Assembly (NCBI GenBank): GCA_026120185.1
Contig: JANUWF010002125.1
Location: 682,001 to 746,000 of the forward strand
DNA from: Voacanga thouarsii
Lineage: Eukaryota > Streptophyta > Magnoliopsida > Gentianales > Apocynaceae
DNA length: 64,000 nucleotides
Direction of reading: 5' to 3'
The notes under the pieces were generated by a model. That model searched no databases. It was not told the origin of the DNA and saw only the letters and a program-made list of their open reading frames with translations. The translations under genes and the position numbers were made by a program. Positions 34,701-46,999 of the stretch are shown here, piece by piece (the first letter of the stretch is position 1; every line of letters begins with the position of its first letter).

Positions 34701-36538
34701 AATAAAGATACAAACTCTTTCTGCTAATTATTCTTCCTCATCAAACTCTTGTAAAATACATTAATTCTCAATGGAAAACTTAGGCATGACGAATTTAGAA
34801 AGAAGGGATGTTTTAGAAAAGGGTAAGGGAAATGAAAAAAATTAGAATCAATGAAAACAAATACATCATCCTTAGTCCCTTGCAACTCTTTCGAAACATA
34901 AATTACTTTGTCAACATATGAATGTAAATATTATCTAAAGAATGCATTAACATTGCCAATTAACTCCTCAAAAGAATTGCAACAATGAAACTTCCTTTTT
35001 AAACAATGTAATGTAGCACATAAAGATGGAATTAAGAAATCCTTACTTGGCAATGTGTAGTCTACAAAAACTAAGTGAATTCCCTTTGAATGAGGTGAAG
35101 AGTAAAAGGCTAACCACTAAAATAACACATACGGGCAAGTTTACCAATCATAGAGTATAGGGAATAGCAAATATCGAATCCACAAGAATTTAGGCTCCCA
35201 CCTTACTCTACCCAAATCTGTATTGATTAGCCAATAAAATAAGGAAAGCGAACTAAATAATCTACTAACATAATTTACTAGAGAATAAATCAGGTTCACC
35301 CTAGAAACATCACAAGGAATATCAAGGAATACGAATAAGGAGAAAAGACATTTAATGATGAAATCCTCCAAATCTATGTCAAGTAAGGAAATTATCTTAA
35401 ATCTATTAAGTCATAATTCATATACCAATGAGTTCAAGATAAAATTTACTCTTTCTCGAGTTATGAAATTCTATTGTTAGCTTAATCAAAGAGTATCTCT
35501 ACCTTCCTAATTAAATTAAAGGAGCATTAAGGTTAACTTAATTAAATAATTAATGGCCCTATATCTAGGTAACACTAAAGTCTTTATAAAAGAAATGAAT
35601 AACCCTATCTCTAGATGAAATTAATCTCTCTTTGATTACCGAGTCTTTACCCTTAACCACTCTCTCGAGTTAATTAAGAGATAACAAGTATTGAATTAAT
35701 TAGTTGGTACCTCTCTCCTAACCTCTTTCTAGAATTAATTAGAAAAGAACTAATCAATCCAACGATGCAGTAAATTTAAGTAATCAAGTATTTAGAATTT
35801 GGAATCACTAGATCAAAAGAAATCCAATCCAAGAAGGTGAACATAGGGTTCAACTCTGAAATAAAATTAAAATATGATAAACTCAAATTGTCAATAAATT
35901 ACAAAGAAGAGAAAAAAAAAACCACTCATAGATAAGTAAGCCTTCTTCTTTTTCCTTCAAACCTTCTTGATCAATCTCCTCTTCTTTTCTAAGAATTTTC
36001 CTTGATCCTTCTTAATCTTGGTGTTTCTCTAAGAGTTTTCTAAAGATATTACATTGATAAACTTAAAACTACTTTGTATAATGCTATTCTCTTGTATTTA
36101 TAGGAGTTTAGATTACCAAGAAATCAAGATAAGAGTCTTAATTCGTGTCCAATATGATTTCCAAAGAAATCCTACTTACAACTGCCAAATTCTGATCTAA
36201 AAGGAAATCCTACCATTACTTCAAGATGGAGCTGATGCCGGTTTACATGCTTGGGCTGATGCTGGCCCAACTGTGTCTGCCTCCGAAATTGTTCTATTTT
36301 GCCCTTATTTTCTAGAATTAAGCTAGGGCTAGTTCAAACTTCATACGGCGGTGCCTGGTCTGTCTGGACTCGCATAATTAAGCTCTAAATTCTTCAATTT
36401 CTACACAAAATCAAAGAAAAAACTTTCTACAAGAAAAATATCAAAATGTAATGGAATTACTAACTATTACATAAAAACATCACAAAATCACCTCAAATAA
36501 CTAGGAAAATATAGGTATATTTAGGCTTTATCAAAGCT
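31750..36538 (-). mobile_element. Complete non-autonomous X element with TSD AAGCT
   Basis: LTRs are 31755-33243 (3' LTR, 1489 bp) and 35108-36533 (5' LTR, missing about 75 bp at its internal side), flanked by AAGCT at 31750-31754 and 36534-36538. The internal region is about 1.9 kb. It starts at a polypurine tract (plus: TATTCCCCCACACTTAA) and has no gag or pol. It carries one decayed ORF homologous to that of the X element at 3592-8131. T-rich ORFs on the plus strand near 33650 are shadows. The left terminus reads TC in place of TG. Confidence 0.85.
34830..35107 (-). pseudogene. Decayed X-element ORF, second copy
   Basis: Minus-strand frame with LPSKDFLIPSL, HCCNSFEELIG and SYVDKVIYVSKEL in the same order as in 7182-7380. 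An in-frame stop splits it. It lies at the edge of the truncated 5' LTR, so its start is missing. The function is unrecognised. Its value is as the second witness that this was a real coding region. Confidence 0.4.
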
Positions 36539-36787
36539 TATGAAATATTTTAGAAAAGTATAGAATGTTTCATACCATTATAGAAAACTGAACGGTCAAA
36601 GCAAAATTAAATCTCATCTTAACTCTTTATCAAATAAAATATAATATAATATTTCTCATAAAATATTAATTTCATAAATAATGATTTTTCTTGAAAATGA
36701 AAGAAAAAAGTTTTATAAAATTCAAGAAAATTTTCAAAAAACTACAAAGAAAGTAAAATAAATCTCTTGTCAGGGTGGGATGTTAGA

Positions 36788-37053
36788 ATATCCCCTCCTT
36801 TAAGAAATTTTGTACTAGAAATTTGAAAATACCTACAATACCAAAATTTCTTCCAAAACAATAACTAACAATATCTCCAAAAAATTGTTGACTCAAGGTA
36901 TCAAACTTAAAATAGTCAAACTCTCATATACTAATTACATTCCCAAAAAATTCACCTAAAACTCATTACTCCAAATATTGTTAATCTTAAACTCTAAAAT
37001 CAATTGCCTAAGACTTTTCCCAAAAACCTTTAACCTTAAGCTCTTATACCATT
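36788..37053 (-). other. Z2 internal region a (266 bp)
   Basis: On the minus strand it begins next to LTR-b with a primer-site-like TGGTATAAGAGCTTAAGG (37033-37050) and ends next to LTR-a with a polypurine tract AAAGGAGGGGATAT. Nothing codes between. It is the whole internal region of the element. Confidence 0.8.
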
Positions 37054-40000
37054 CGTAACACCCCAATATCTATGTTGTAGTGGACCTTTCTTTCATGGTA
37101 TGTCGCCCCGTTTGATTTTCCAGACAATGAGTCTTTAAAATGAATCAAAAATCATAACACAACGGAAACATACTATATCCTCAAAATAGGGAATTTATTA
37201 ATATAAGAATTCTATAATACATGGATTTTGAATCCTTCATACAATATTCTAAACTTAAAACATATAATATAACAAGTTGCCTATTTCTTTTATTACCATG
37301 TTTCCATTGTGCACTCTGATCACTAACCTATACATTGAGGTCTAAAAACATGTAGGAAAATGTGAGTGCAAAAACACACACTAGGTCCCATGTGTACTTA
37401 TGATTTTCATAAAATAGGATTTCCATACATTTTTCACCAAACAACTTGTAAATATATAGGAGATCTCATACTTGATACATAACAAACAGTTCTTCACGTG
37501 GAGACTAGTAGTCCAACTATATTTCAAATTCACATCGCAATCACCTCTGGAAGGAACATCAGTACAACCAGTAACATTAATACCATAGGAACAATAGTCC
37601 TATGAACATAAGCATAGCATATTTCACAACACAATGAATCCGGTGGGGTACATAACACCCATGTTCATAAATTACCCTTTTTCATATATTTCAAAAAATC
37701 ACTTGCAAAAATGGTTTACATAAAATAAATGGAACTCACCTCATCTTTGCAAATTCCTCAAGCAATCAATTTTTTAAATTTCTAATATTTTTCTCTCTTT
37801 CTCACTTTTCTCTTCTTTCTTTTTCTTTCTTTCTCTCCTCTATTTTTCATTTCTCTCTTGTCCCAGCTCACTCACTCTCTCTTCTTTCTCAGTCTTCTTT
37901 TCTTCTTTCTTTGTTCTGTTCTTCCTTTTGTCCTATTATTTTCACCACCCTCTCTCTCTTACTTCTTCCTTCTCCCTTATCCTCTGTTTATAGGTATTAA
38001 GTGTTAGTGTTGTGCCCTAAAGGCAATCACTTGTACCATGTATATTGCATATTAAATTAATAAGAGGCATTCTTTATCTTTCAGTTTGATTGTTATATCT
38101 AAATATGTGTACAAACCGTTAGATAAAGTCCCTAGTACAACACAGTGTTAAGGAAATCATGATAGAGATCATGATGTGAGATTCCTACTACACTATGCAG
38201 TGTTTGTACTTAAATAATCCCCAGTCATAGTATTAATAAGATGGGACATTATTAATACGCTAAGACTGGTACATGTTATATCTCTTGATTGGATCAAGCA
38301 GTGGTTCTCATATCCATGGGTATTGGGATACTCAGGATTAAAGTGTGGATGCTTGTTTTGAAACAAGTTCATTAGATGACCTAGCTACGAGATAATCACT
38401 TGGATAACTATTTAGTGCCAATGATAGAATCTCATTATAGCAAGTGTGCAAGTATCCTTAGACTTGAGATCTCCAAGGTACTTTGTTTATCGAGCGTTGT
38501 ACTTTGATTATAATCTTTGGAGTCTTATCTAGGACTGCATATGGGATGGATATTGGGTACAACGTAAAGTAAACAAAAGTAGTTGAGAGGGTCAATAAAG
38601 GATTCACCACTCCTAATAATAGGAGAGTATATCTCAAGGCCACTTGTAGAAATCATTACTCATGAAGTCCTTGGCCAAGGCGACTATGTGATGGAAATGG
38701 TTCCAATTGATACACATATCGAGTAATGGATTTCTTGAACAAGTACTAAAATATTCAGGCCATAATTAATAATATTCTGGAGGGAGTTGGCACTAATTCC
38801 ATGCTCTAGACCGAATGAGATATTGTATGTTGAAAGGAGTTTATTGCACTGATAATTTGCTACTGAAAGGTTCATGTCAAGCCACATGACTTTCTGGACT
38901 TTTGGGTGGTCAAGAGTCATTGCTAGATGTCGCTCTTGATATGCTAAATATGAATTTATTAATTAGAGAATTAATAAATTTAATCCTTTATTTTATTAAG
39001 GATTATTAATTCTAATATTGTTAGAATTAATTCATATTATGCTACCAATAAGACCAGGAAACCTAATGGGTCACACACAATAAATGTTTGAATGCTCAAA
39101 TATATTATTTGATAATATTGTGGGGTTAATTAAGAGAAAGGAATATATTTATAGGTGAATTATAAGTTTGTTATAATGCATGGGTCCTAATTGTAATTAA
39201 GTAAACTTCAAGGACCAATTTGTTGACAATTGGACGTTGAAGGACTAAGTTGCAATTTATGGTAATTATAAATCTATAAATATAAGGAAACGGTTTCCTT
39301 AGGGTTTGAGACAGACTATTCACACAATAACAGAGAAACCGTTTCTCTGCATCTCTCTTGATCAAACCCTAGCCGTCTCTCTTCTTGATCAAAACCCTAG
39401 CCTCCCGAATTCTACTAGCATAGAATTGTGAGATTGTTAGCATTCAACCTTGTGTGGATTATCATTAGAGGGAGTTCTTTCTTGGACTTCAGTTGACCTG
39501 CAGTGAACGGTTTTGGATAATCTGGATCGCGCATGCGTTCTTGTTTCTGAAATTTTTGAATTCCGGCTTCACGAGGTAATAGACGCAATCTTCTCCTTTT
39601 TCCCGTTTCTATTGCAAACCCGTGATCCATGGCTTGGATTTCTTATTGTTTTCCACTGCGCTTAATCTGATTATGCATGATAGAAATCCTACATTAAGAT
39701 GATTAAGTGAGAAGCCTTGCTCATGTAACAGCTTACATCATATGCTTGTGCATGAAACTTAGATAGGAAACCTTGAAATACTATAGGAACACATGTAAAG
39801 TGATTCATTACTTCTAGAAAGCTTAGGGACGCTTGGCATGGTGACTCACCTAGCTTAGTCATCATAAGAATTCTATACAAACTTAGAGAAAATGGTTGAA
39901 GCTTGGAGAATTCTGTAGAAAGTAATAGAATTTTGTAAGAAATTAAAGAAACTTGTAGAGTATGTGAGAATATTCATGAATTTCGGTCCAAATTGGTCAA

Positions 40001-40419
40001 AGCTAGTCAAAATTGGTCAAACTTGACAACCTGAGTGGGCTACTTTCATTAAGCCTTTTAGACCCCACGACTACTTTATAAAATATGTTTTGGAATCTAG
40101 AAAAGGATTTTAGAAGCTTTTAGAAAATAATAAAATATAAAATACTTGAATACAATAAAATAGAAGATTATAAAAAGTTTTAGAAAAGCATAGAATGTTT
40201 TAGAACACTATAGAAAATGGAATGGTCAAAGAAAATTCAAGTAGTCATCTTCTCTCTTTATCAAATAAAATAAAAATATAATGTTTCTTATAAAATATTA
40301 ATTTCATAATTACCAATTTTTCTTGAAAATAAAAGAGAATAATTTTATAAAATTCAGCTAAATCTTCAAATGATCACAAAGATAGCAAATTAAATCTCTT
40401 GTCAAGGCCGGATGTAATA
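37054..40419 (-). repeat. Z2 LTR-b, split by a COPIA solo LTR
   Basis: Opens CGTAACACCCC (TG changed to CG) and ends GGATGTAATA on plus. Without the insertion at 38002-39698 it is 1669 bp. It contains the hairpin motif near 37100-37140. Confidence 0.8.
37997..39698 (+). mobile_element. COPIA (Angela-like) solo LTR with TSD TTAAG
   Basis: The LTR is 38002-39693 (1692 bp), of the same family as LTR1-3: it opens TGTTAGTGTTGTGCCC and ends AGAAATCCTACA. TTAAG flanks it at 37997-38001 and 39694-39698. It has no internal region. Short minus-strand ORFs inside recur in LTR1-3 and are not genes. Confidence 0.88.
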
Positions 40420-40686
40420 ATCTCCCATCCTTTAAGAAATTTTGTCCTTGACATTTGAAAATACCTACAACACCAAAATTTCTTGCAAACCACTAAATGG
40501 GAATATTTCGAAAAAAAATCATAAACTCAAGGTGTCAGAATTAAAATAGACGAACTCTCAAATGCCAATTATACTCCCAAAAATTTTCACCTAAAACTCA
40601 GTACTCCAAAGATAGTTAACCTTAACTCTAATATCAATTACCTAAGACATCTCCCAAAACCATTAACCTTAAGCTCTTATACCATT
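40420..40686 (-). other. Z2 internal region b (267 bp)
   Basis: Same layout as internal-a: primer-site-like TGGTATAAGAGCTTAAGG beside LTR-c and a polypurine tract (AAAGGATGGGAGAT) beside LTR-b. The near-identical length supports duplication of the unit. Confidence 0.8.
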
Positions 40687-42401
40687 TATAACACCTCACA
40701 TATCCATGATGTAGTTGGCCTTTTTTTCAAGGTATATCGCCCCGTCTGATTTCCCAAATAAGGGGTCTTTATAATGAATCAATGAACTTAATGAAACAGA
40801 AACACACTATATCCTCAAAACAAGGAATTTATTAATACGAGAATTCCATAAAACATGGATTTCGAATCTTTCATACAATATTCCAAACTTAAAATATTTA
40901 TATAACATGTTGCCTATTTCTTTTGCCACAACACTTCCGTTGCGCACTTTGATCACCAACCTATACATTAGAACCTAAAAACATATAGGAATACACATGA
41001 GTGCAAAAACACTCACTGAGTCCCATTTGTACTTGTCATTTTCATAAAATATGATTTCATTACATTTTTCACAAAAGCAATTTGTAAATATACATGAGAT
41101 CTTATACTTGATACATAACAAATATTTTCTTCACGTGGAGATTAATAGTCCTACTATCTTTCAAATTCACATCACAGTCATCTCCGGAAGGAACATTAGT
41201 CCAACTAGTAATATTAATACCATAGGAACATCAGTCCTATGAGCATAGGCATAACATATTCCATAAAGAGAATGAATTTAGTGGGACACACAACACCCAT
41301 GTTCATAAAATGCTCATTTTCATATATTTTAAAAACTTACCTATGAAAACGATTAGATAAAACAAATAGGACTCACCTTATCTTTGTAAATTCCTCAAGC
41401 AATCAATCCTTTAATTTTCTAATCTCTTTCTCTATTCTCTCTTGTTTCTTTTTCTCTTTCTATCTTTCTCTCCTCTCTTCTTCTTTTCGCTCTTGTTCTG
41501 GCTCACACTTTGTCTCTTCTTTCTTGATTTTTCTTTCTTCTTTCTTTGTTCTCTTCTTCCTTTTATTTATTTATTTATTTTTTGGTTATTTTCGCTGCCC
41601 TCTCTCTCTCTTTCTTTTTTTTTCCTTCTCCCTTATCCTCAATTTATAGGTGTTCAAAAACTTATGTCAGAAGCCTTGCTCATATACAGGCTAACATCAT
41701 ATGCTTATGCAAGAAACTTATATAGGAAGCTTTGAAGTACTATAGGAATACATGTAAAGTGATTAATCACTTCTAGAAACCTTAGGGACACTTGGCTTGG
41801 TGACTCACCTAGCCTAGTCATCACAAGAATTGTATAGAGATTTTGAGAAAATGGTAGAAGCTTTGAGAATTCTATAGAAAGTAATAGAATTTTGTAGGAA
41901 ATTCAAAAAACTAGTAGAATATGTGAGAATGTTCATGACTTTTGCAGGTCAACATTGGCCAAAGCTTGGTCAAACTCAGACAAAGTTGGTCTAAACTAGT
42001 CAAATTTGTCAACTAGAGTAGGCCACCTTCATTAATCCTTGTGGACCCCTAGGCTACATTATACAATAGCTTGTGGAAGATCGAAGAAGATTTTACATTC
42101 TTTTAGAACATAATATAATAGAAAATAATAAAATAGAATAAAGTAGAAGCTTTTGAAATGTATTAGAAAAGTATAGAATGTTTTAGAACATTGTAGAAAA
42201 TGAAATGGTCAAAGCAAAGTCAAATACTCATCTTATCTCTTTATAAAATAAAATAAAATGTAATGTTTCTCATAAAATATTAATTTCATAAATAATGATT
42301 TTTCTTGAAAATAAAAGAAAATAGTTTTATAAAATTCAAGAAAATTCTCGAAAGATCACAAAGATAGTAAAATAAATCTCCTGTTAGAGTGGGATGTTAC
42401 A
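40687..42401 (-). repeat. Z2 LTR-c (1715 bp, uninterrupted)
   Basis: Opens TATAACACCTCAC on plus and ends GTGGGATGTTACA, then the ACCAA duplication. It is the reference copy for LTR-a and LTR-b. The T-rich plus-strand ORF near 41442 is a shadow of the pyrimidine tract. Confidence 0.82.
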
Positions 42402-42549
42402 ACCAAAATTGATCTCTAGAATTTTTGGGTCATGTACAAGTCGGATACCAAAAGATTTCTTCAAAAATTTCTAATTCCACTAAAATGCAGACTTCAAACC
42501 ACCTTAGAACCCGAACTAGGCTGGTGCCGGGTTAATCTCTCTGGGTTCG
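42402..42549 (-). repeat. X LTR (copy 2), right piece
   Basis: Continuation of 29361-30338 after the Z2 array, up to the start of the next X element. It holds part of a GC-rich module (CTGGTGCCGGG). Confidence 0.6.
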
Positions 42550-44490
42550 TGATGCGTAAATTTTGGGTGCATAAAAAGCATCAATTTTAAGTCCACCCTT
42601 TAGTCAAGTTTTAATTAAAACATTAATACCAAAATACACATACAAATAAGTATACTCATTGCAAGCATAATATAGAGAATTAACGAGTATCGATCCTCAA
42701 AGGAATAAGTACATGCTAATCAATTTTCATTTATTGTTTAACCGACCTAAATAAAGTGAGAAAATAATAAAAACAAAAAGAAAGAAATATATACAACTTA
42801 AGGATGTAGGAAAATGCAATTTAGACAATTATACTAGAAAACATGATAATGAACTAGCTAGCAATTCTCTCAATTAATTATCATCATAACATCATGAAAG
42901 AATATAAAGTAAAGTTCAATCGTTTCCCAAATCATGAATCTACTTAGATAGATTTCGCTTCTTTCCCAATCCATAGAATCACTATCTTTTGGTTAAATTA
43001 TCAGATTTCCCAATCAAACCAACATAACTAAAACATGCATTGAGCTCAATTCCTTATAAACATGAAATTAACTAATGACCCTTTGCTCGAGGTGAAATCA
43101 ACTAATCTTTGATTACTTTAGTTCTTTAATCCTAACTTCGTTTCCCAAGTCCATTAAGATTTGACAAATATGAAATCAATGCAATAAACTCCTAACATAA
43201 TTTCCCAAGTTAATTATAAGAACTCGCATCAATAACTAATGATAATAAGTTACCAAATACTAAAGATGATAAAGAAGTGATCAAATAACTAAATTAACAC
43301 AAAGCTATGAATTCCAAAATAATGTCAAATTATAAAAAATCATTGAATACATCATTGTTTAAGGGGAAAAAAAGAAACAAAGGTAAAAAAAAGAACTCAT
43401 AAGCAGGCCTCTTTCTTCTCTTTTAAAGACACTCTTGAACAACCCTCCTTTATTTGGTGAATTCCTCCTTCAATGAATGTTAGGAATTTTTGCTCTTGGA
43501 TTCCCCATTATTCGCTTATGTTTTCTCTTACTTTATAAACTTATTCGATGCTAAATTCATTTTTTTGAGGAATCTTGGCCGAGTAGGATTTAGAAAATAC
43601 CAAAATCTTTGGAAAATTCCTAAATTCGTGGACAGGATTTAGGCATTCTAGAACAGGCCTAGCACTAGGTCCAATCGACCCACCTGGCGCCAGGTGCAAT
43701 CTGTTTCTCGCCTGAATTTTTCTCTATTTTCCTCTGGTTAAATAGAATGGACCTAGCGCCTGGTCCACATGCCATATCTAGAGCTAGGTTTGCTCTTGAA
43801 AAACTTCAGTTTTGCTTGAATTTAACTCAAATTTGTACAAATTTGTCAAAAACACTTTCTACATGTAAAATGTCAAATAAGAAGAAATATGCCTAGCTAT
43901 CATAACAAAAGTATCTCAAAACAACATTAAATAACTGGAAAAATAATAGTGATTTTTGCCCCTTTCATATACCCTCCATACTTGAACTTTTGCTTCTCCC
44001 CATGCAAAACACTTTAACCCAAAAAATCACCAAGAAAACACAAGTTTTTTTTACTTCTTCAAAAGTTTTGAATCATAACAAGGATTATCACTTCCCTTCA
44101 AACTTTAAATAAAAATTTTAACATTCATACCCTTCAAAACCAATTCAAGCTTTCAAACATTTGACAAGATATCACAAAACTCTCGAAGTCAAATTAATCA
44201 AGTGTATACTTTAGTCTAAGAAAATTATTTCTCCATTCCAGCAAAAATATAGATAATATGAATCTCATAAGTCAAGCCATCTATCAACTCAAGCATTATA
44301 AATCCAAAAATTGCATAACTCAAGTCATAATGTAAGTAAAGCACTCCAATCTTATTCTCTCAAAAAAATTTCTTTTCAATGACTTAGGGAATTGATAGCC
44401 TTAAGTGCATGGATTCCTCTTCACACACCATATTGGCCGCCTTTTAGTCATCACTCATCATTTTTTCAATATATTCCTTTCTTTGCCCTT

Positions 44491-46033
44491 TGATGCGTAA
44501 GGATTTGGGTATAAGAATCGTATAAAAACTAAGAACATTCCCAATCAAGTTTACATTAAAACGTTAACTCCAAATTACACATATGAGCAAGCATACTCAT
44601 CATGAACATAGCATAGGGTTCAAATGAATGTCGATCATCGAGGAAAAAGTATATATTAATCACATTTCTTTCATTATTTAATCGACTCGATAAAGTGAAA
44701 ACGAAATCAAAAGAAAAATAAAATAAAAAATTAAAATATATACATGTCAAGGATGGAGAAGTATCCAATTGAAACCATTGTTTAGACAACCATGATCTTA
44801 AAGTACCTAACTTTTATCATAACCAATTATTCTCTTGACATCATGAAGGATTAAGATAAATTAGCATCACTTGGTCTGTCTCAATTAATTACTACCTTCT
44901 AGATAAATTAGCATCACTTGGTCTGTTTTAACTAATTCATCCACAAGATGCATTAAACGCAATCCTTGATTAAATTTCCTTGGTCTGGCAAATTTAAAAC
45001 ATGAAATTAATCAATGAATCCTTGGTCTGGCAAACATCAATTAACCTTTAATTACTCAATCCTCAGCAATTTACCTCTTTGGTCTAGCAAGTTGACAACC
45101 AATAAATATGAAATTAATCAATTGGAACCACCATCAACCTCTTTGGTCTAGCAATTTAATGAAAAGAAACAACCAATTAATCTCGTAATATGCCCAAATA
45201 ATTAAATACCAAAAAGAATAATCAATTAATCACAAGATCAAATAACTCTAAAAATCATGAATATCTAAAACAATGTCGAATTACAATAAAACATTTAGCA
45301 TCTCATTGTTCAAGAAAAAGAAAAGAAGGTAAAAGAAAGCACTCATAGACAAGCCTCATTTTTCTTTCTTTGAAGACCTTTTTGCACAACCTTGCTTGAA
45401 TTGAAGAAATCCTCCTTCGATTTGAGTGATTTTCCATGATAATCAATGCATTCTCCCATTTTCCTTGGTGTTTTTCATCTATTTATAGGCTTAGGAAGTT
45501 CCTAAACTCGTATGCACAATGTTCTTAGACGAATAGAAGTTGGAAGATACTTAAACTCCACAGATTACCAAAAATTGCGTAGAAAAATGAAGCACCGCCT
45601 TAACTTCAAGGCACAGTAGGCGCTGCCTAAGCTCTCGGAGCCGACGCCGGTTATGTTCTGGTTATCTAGTTGTTTGTCGATTTTTCTCCGAATTTCACAT
45701 AATGAAGACCAAAATGCAGCTGGCGCTGCCTTGACTCTTGAAGCTGGTGCCGGTTCCACTCTGTTCTGCTCTATTTCAATAATTTTTCTATCGCTTCAAA
45801 GTTCATGTCAACAGTGCATGGCCGGTGCCAATTCTAGGGCCCTAGCCGGCACCGCCTCTCCTCTATTTTGCGATGTTTCTGTTTCGTTTTATCCAAAAAA
45901 TCTGTAATAATGAACAAAATACCTTTCCATGGGTAAAATCCCAAATATGACGAAATATAACTAGTTATTGGACAAAATATATCACAAAGAGCCTCAAATA
46001 ACTAGAAAAAATATGACTATTTAGCCCCTATCA
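44491..46033 (-). repeat. X LTR (copy 4), apparently solo (1543 bp)
   Basis: Opens TGATGCGTAAGG on plus and ends AGCCCCTATCA. It is followed by internal X sequence without a polypurine tract. The flanking 5-mers CCCTT and TTCTT do not match well, so the target duplication is not established. A TATA-like TATTTATAGG lies near 45480. GC-rich modules lie at 45598-45660, 45715-45770 and 45820-45865. Confidence 0.7.
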
Positions 46034-46999
46034 TTCTTTCTTACATTTTTGCCTTCAGCATAGCCTCAAGACAATGGACTGAATAATACTTGCTACTTCT
46101 CCCCGTATTAACCCCCTTTCAGCAAAGGTCTTCAAAGATTAAAAATAAGAGAATTTTTTCCAACTCAATTTTTTTTTATCACATAACAATGATTTTGCTT
46201 TCACTCATTATTTTTTCAACTCATAAAAAATTTTCACAATTCTCGACAATCTTTCCTCTAAAATATATATATATTTTTTTATCAACTCATATTCCTCATC
46301 ACAACTTAAAGCTAAATAATATTTAAACTCATAATACAAGAGTTAGCTAATAAACTTTACCCACATTCATCATATCCTTCATATTCAAAGTAGATGAGTC
46401 AAATAACATTCAAACATCAATGTATAAACAAAATTAATCAAAATTCTCAAGTCTTGACAAATATCCTATCTAATAAACCACTGTCATAAAAATCCACCAC
46501 ATGAATGACAAAAAATCATATCCAAGTTGGAAAAAGAATTACATCCTTTCTTTAAACAATAAAAACCATAAAAAATTTCCCCAAAATTAATATGAAAAAT
46601 AATTCTTCAACCTCATTCTCCCCCCCCCCATGCACTTAAACTGGACATTGTTCTCAATGGCCAATGATATAACCATAAAAGCAAAGGCAGGAAGACCAAA
46701 ATCAAAAAAGAGGAAGAAAAGAAAGAAGAAAATACTTCCATTACATAGTATGTCTGCCATGTTTGAATTCACCACAAGGAATAGTTATTCGAAAAGTCAA
46801 AAGAGTACCTAACTTAAAAAAATAAAATAAAGAAAAACGTAAATCTAGAAAAAGAAAGCAAAATAACAATAATAAAAAAGATAAGGTAACTTAAAGCTAG
46901 AGAAAGTCATTAAAATTCAAAAGAAAACAAATAAAAAAATAAAATAGAAAATAAAATAAATACAAGTGCAGAGAGTAAGTCAAGAATCCTCATCATCAT

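Larger units (their letters stand above)
30339..36787 (-). repeat. Z2 LTR-a, split by a complete X element
   Basis: On plus it opens TGTAACACCCAACATATCC and ends GGGATGTTAGA. The X element at 31755-36533 divides it. A TATA-like TATATATAGG lies at 31252-31261 with a pyrimidine-rich tract to its left, that is, downstream of the TATA on the coding strand. Confidence 0.8.
30334..42406 (-). mobile_element. Z2 triple-LTR array with a single 5-bp TSD (ACCAA)
   Basis: The order is LTR-a (30339-36787), internal-a (36788-37053), LTR-b (37054-40419), internal-b (40420-40686), LTR-c (40687-42401), flanked by ACCAA at 30334-30338 and 42402-42406. After removing later insertions the LTRs are about 1665, 1669 and 1715 bp and the internal regions 266 and 267 bp. 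No protein is encoded, so the family is non-autonomous and must use the enzymes of another gypsy element. One flanking duplication shows the array descends from a single insertion. Confidence 0.85.

Noticed and set aside
41442..41735. 97-codon hydrophobic ORF
   Set aside because: A translation of the pyrimidine tract in Z2 LTR-c; the matching positions in LTR-a and LTR-b do not keep the frame.
44486..46038. A target duplication around X LTR copy 4
   Set aside because: The flanking 5-mers CCCTT and TTCTT differ at two positions and lie in T-rich sequence, so the match is not convincing.
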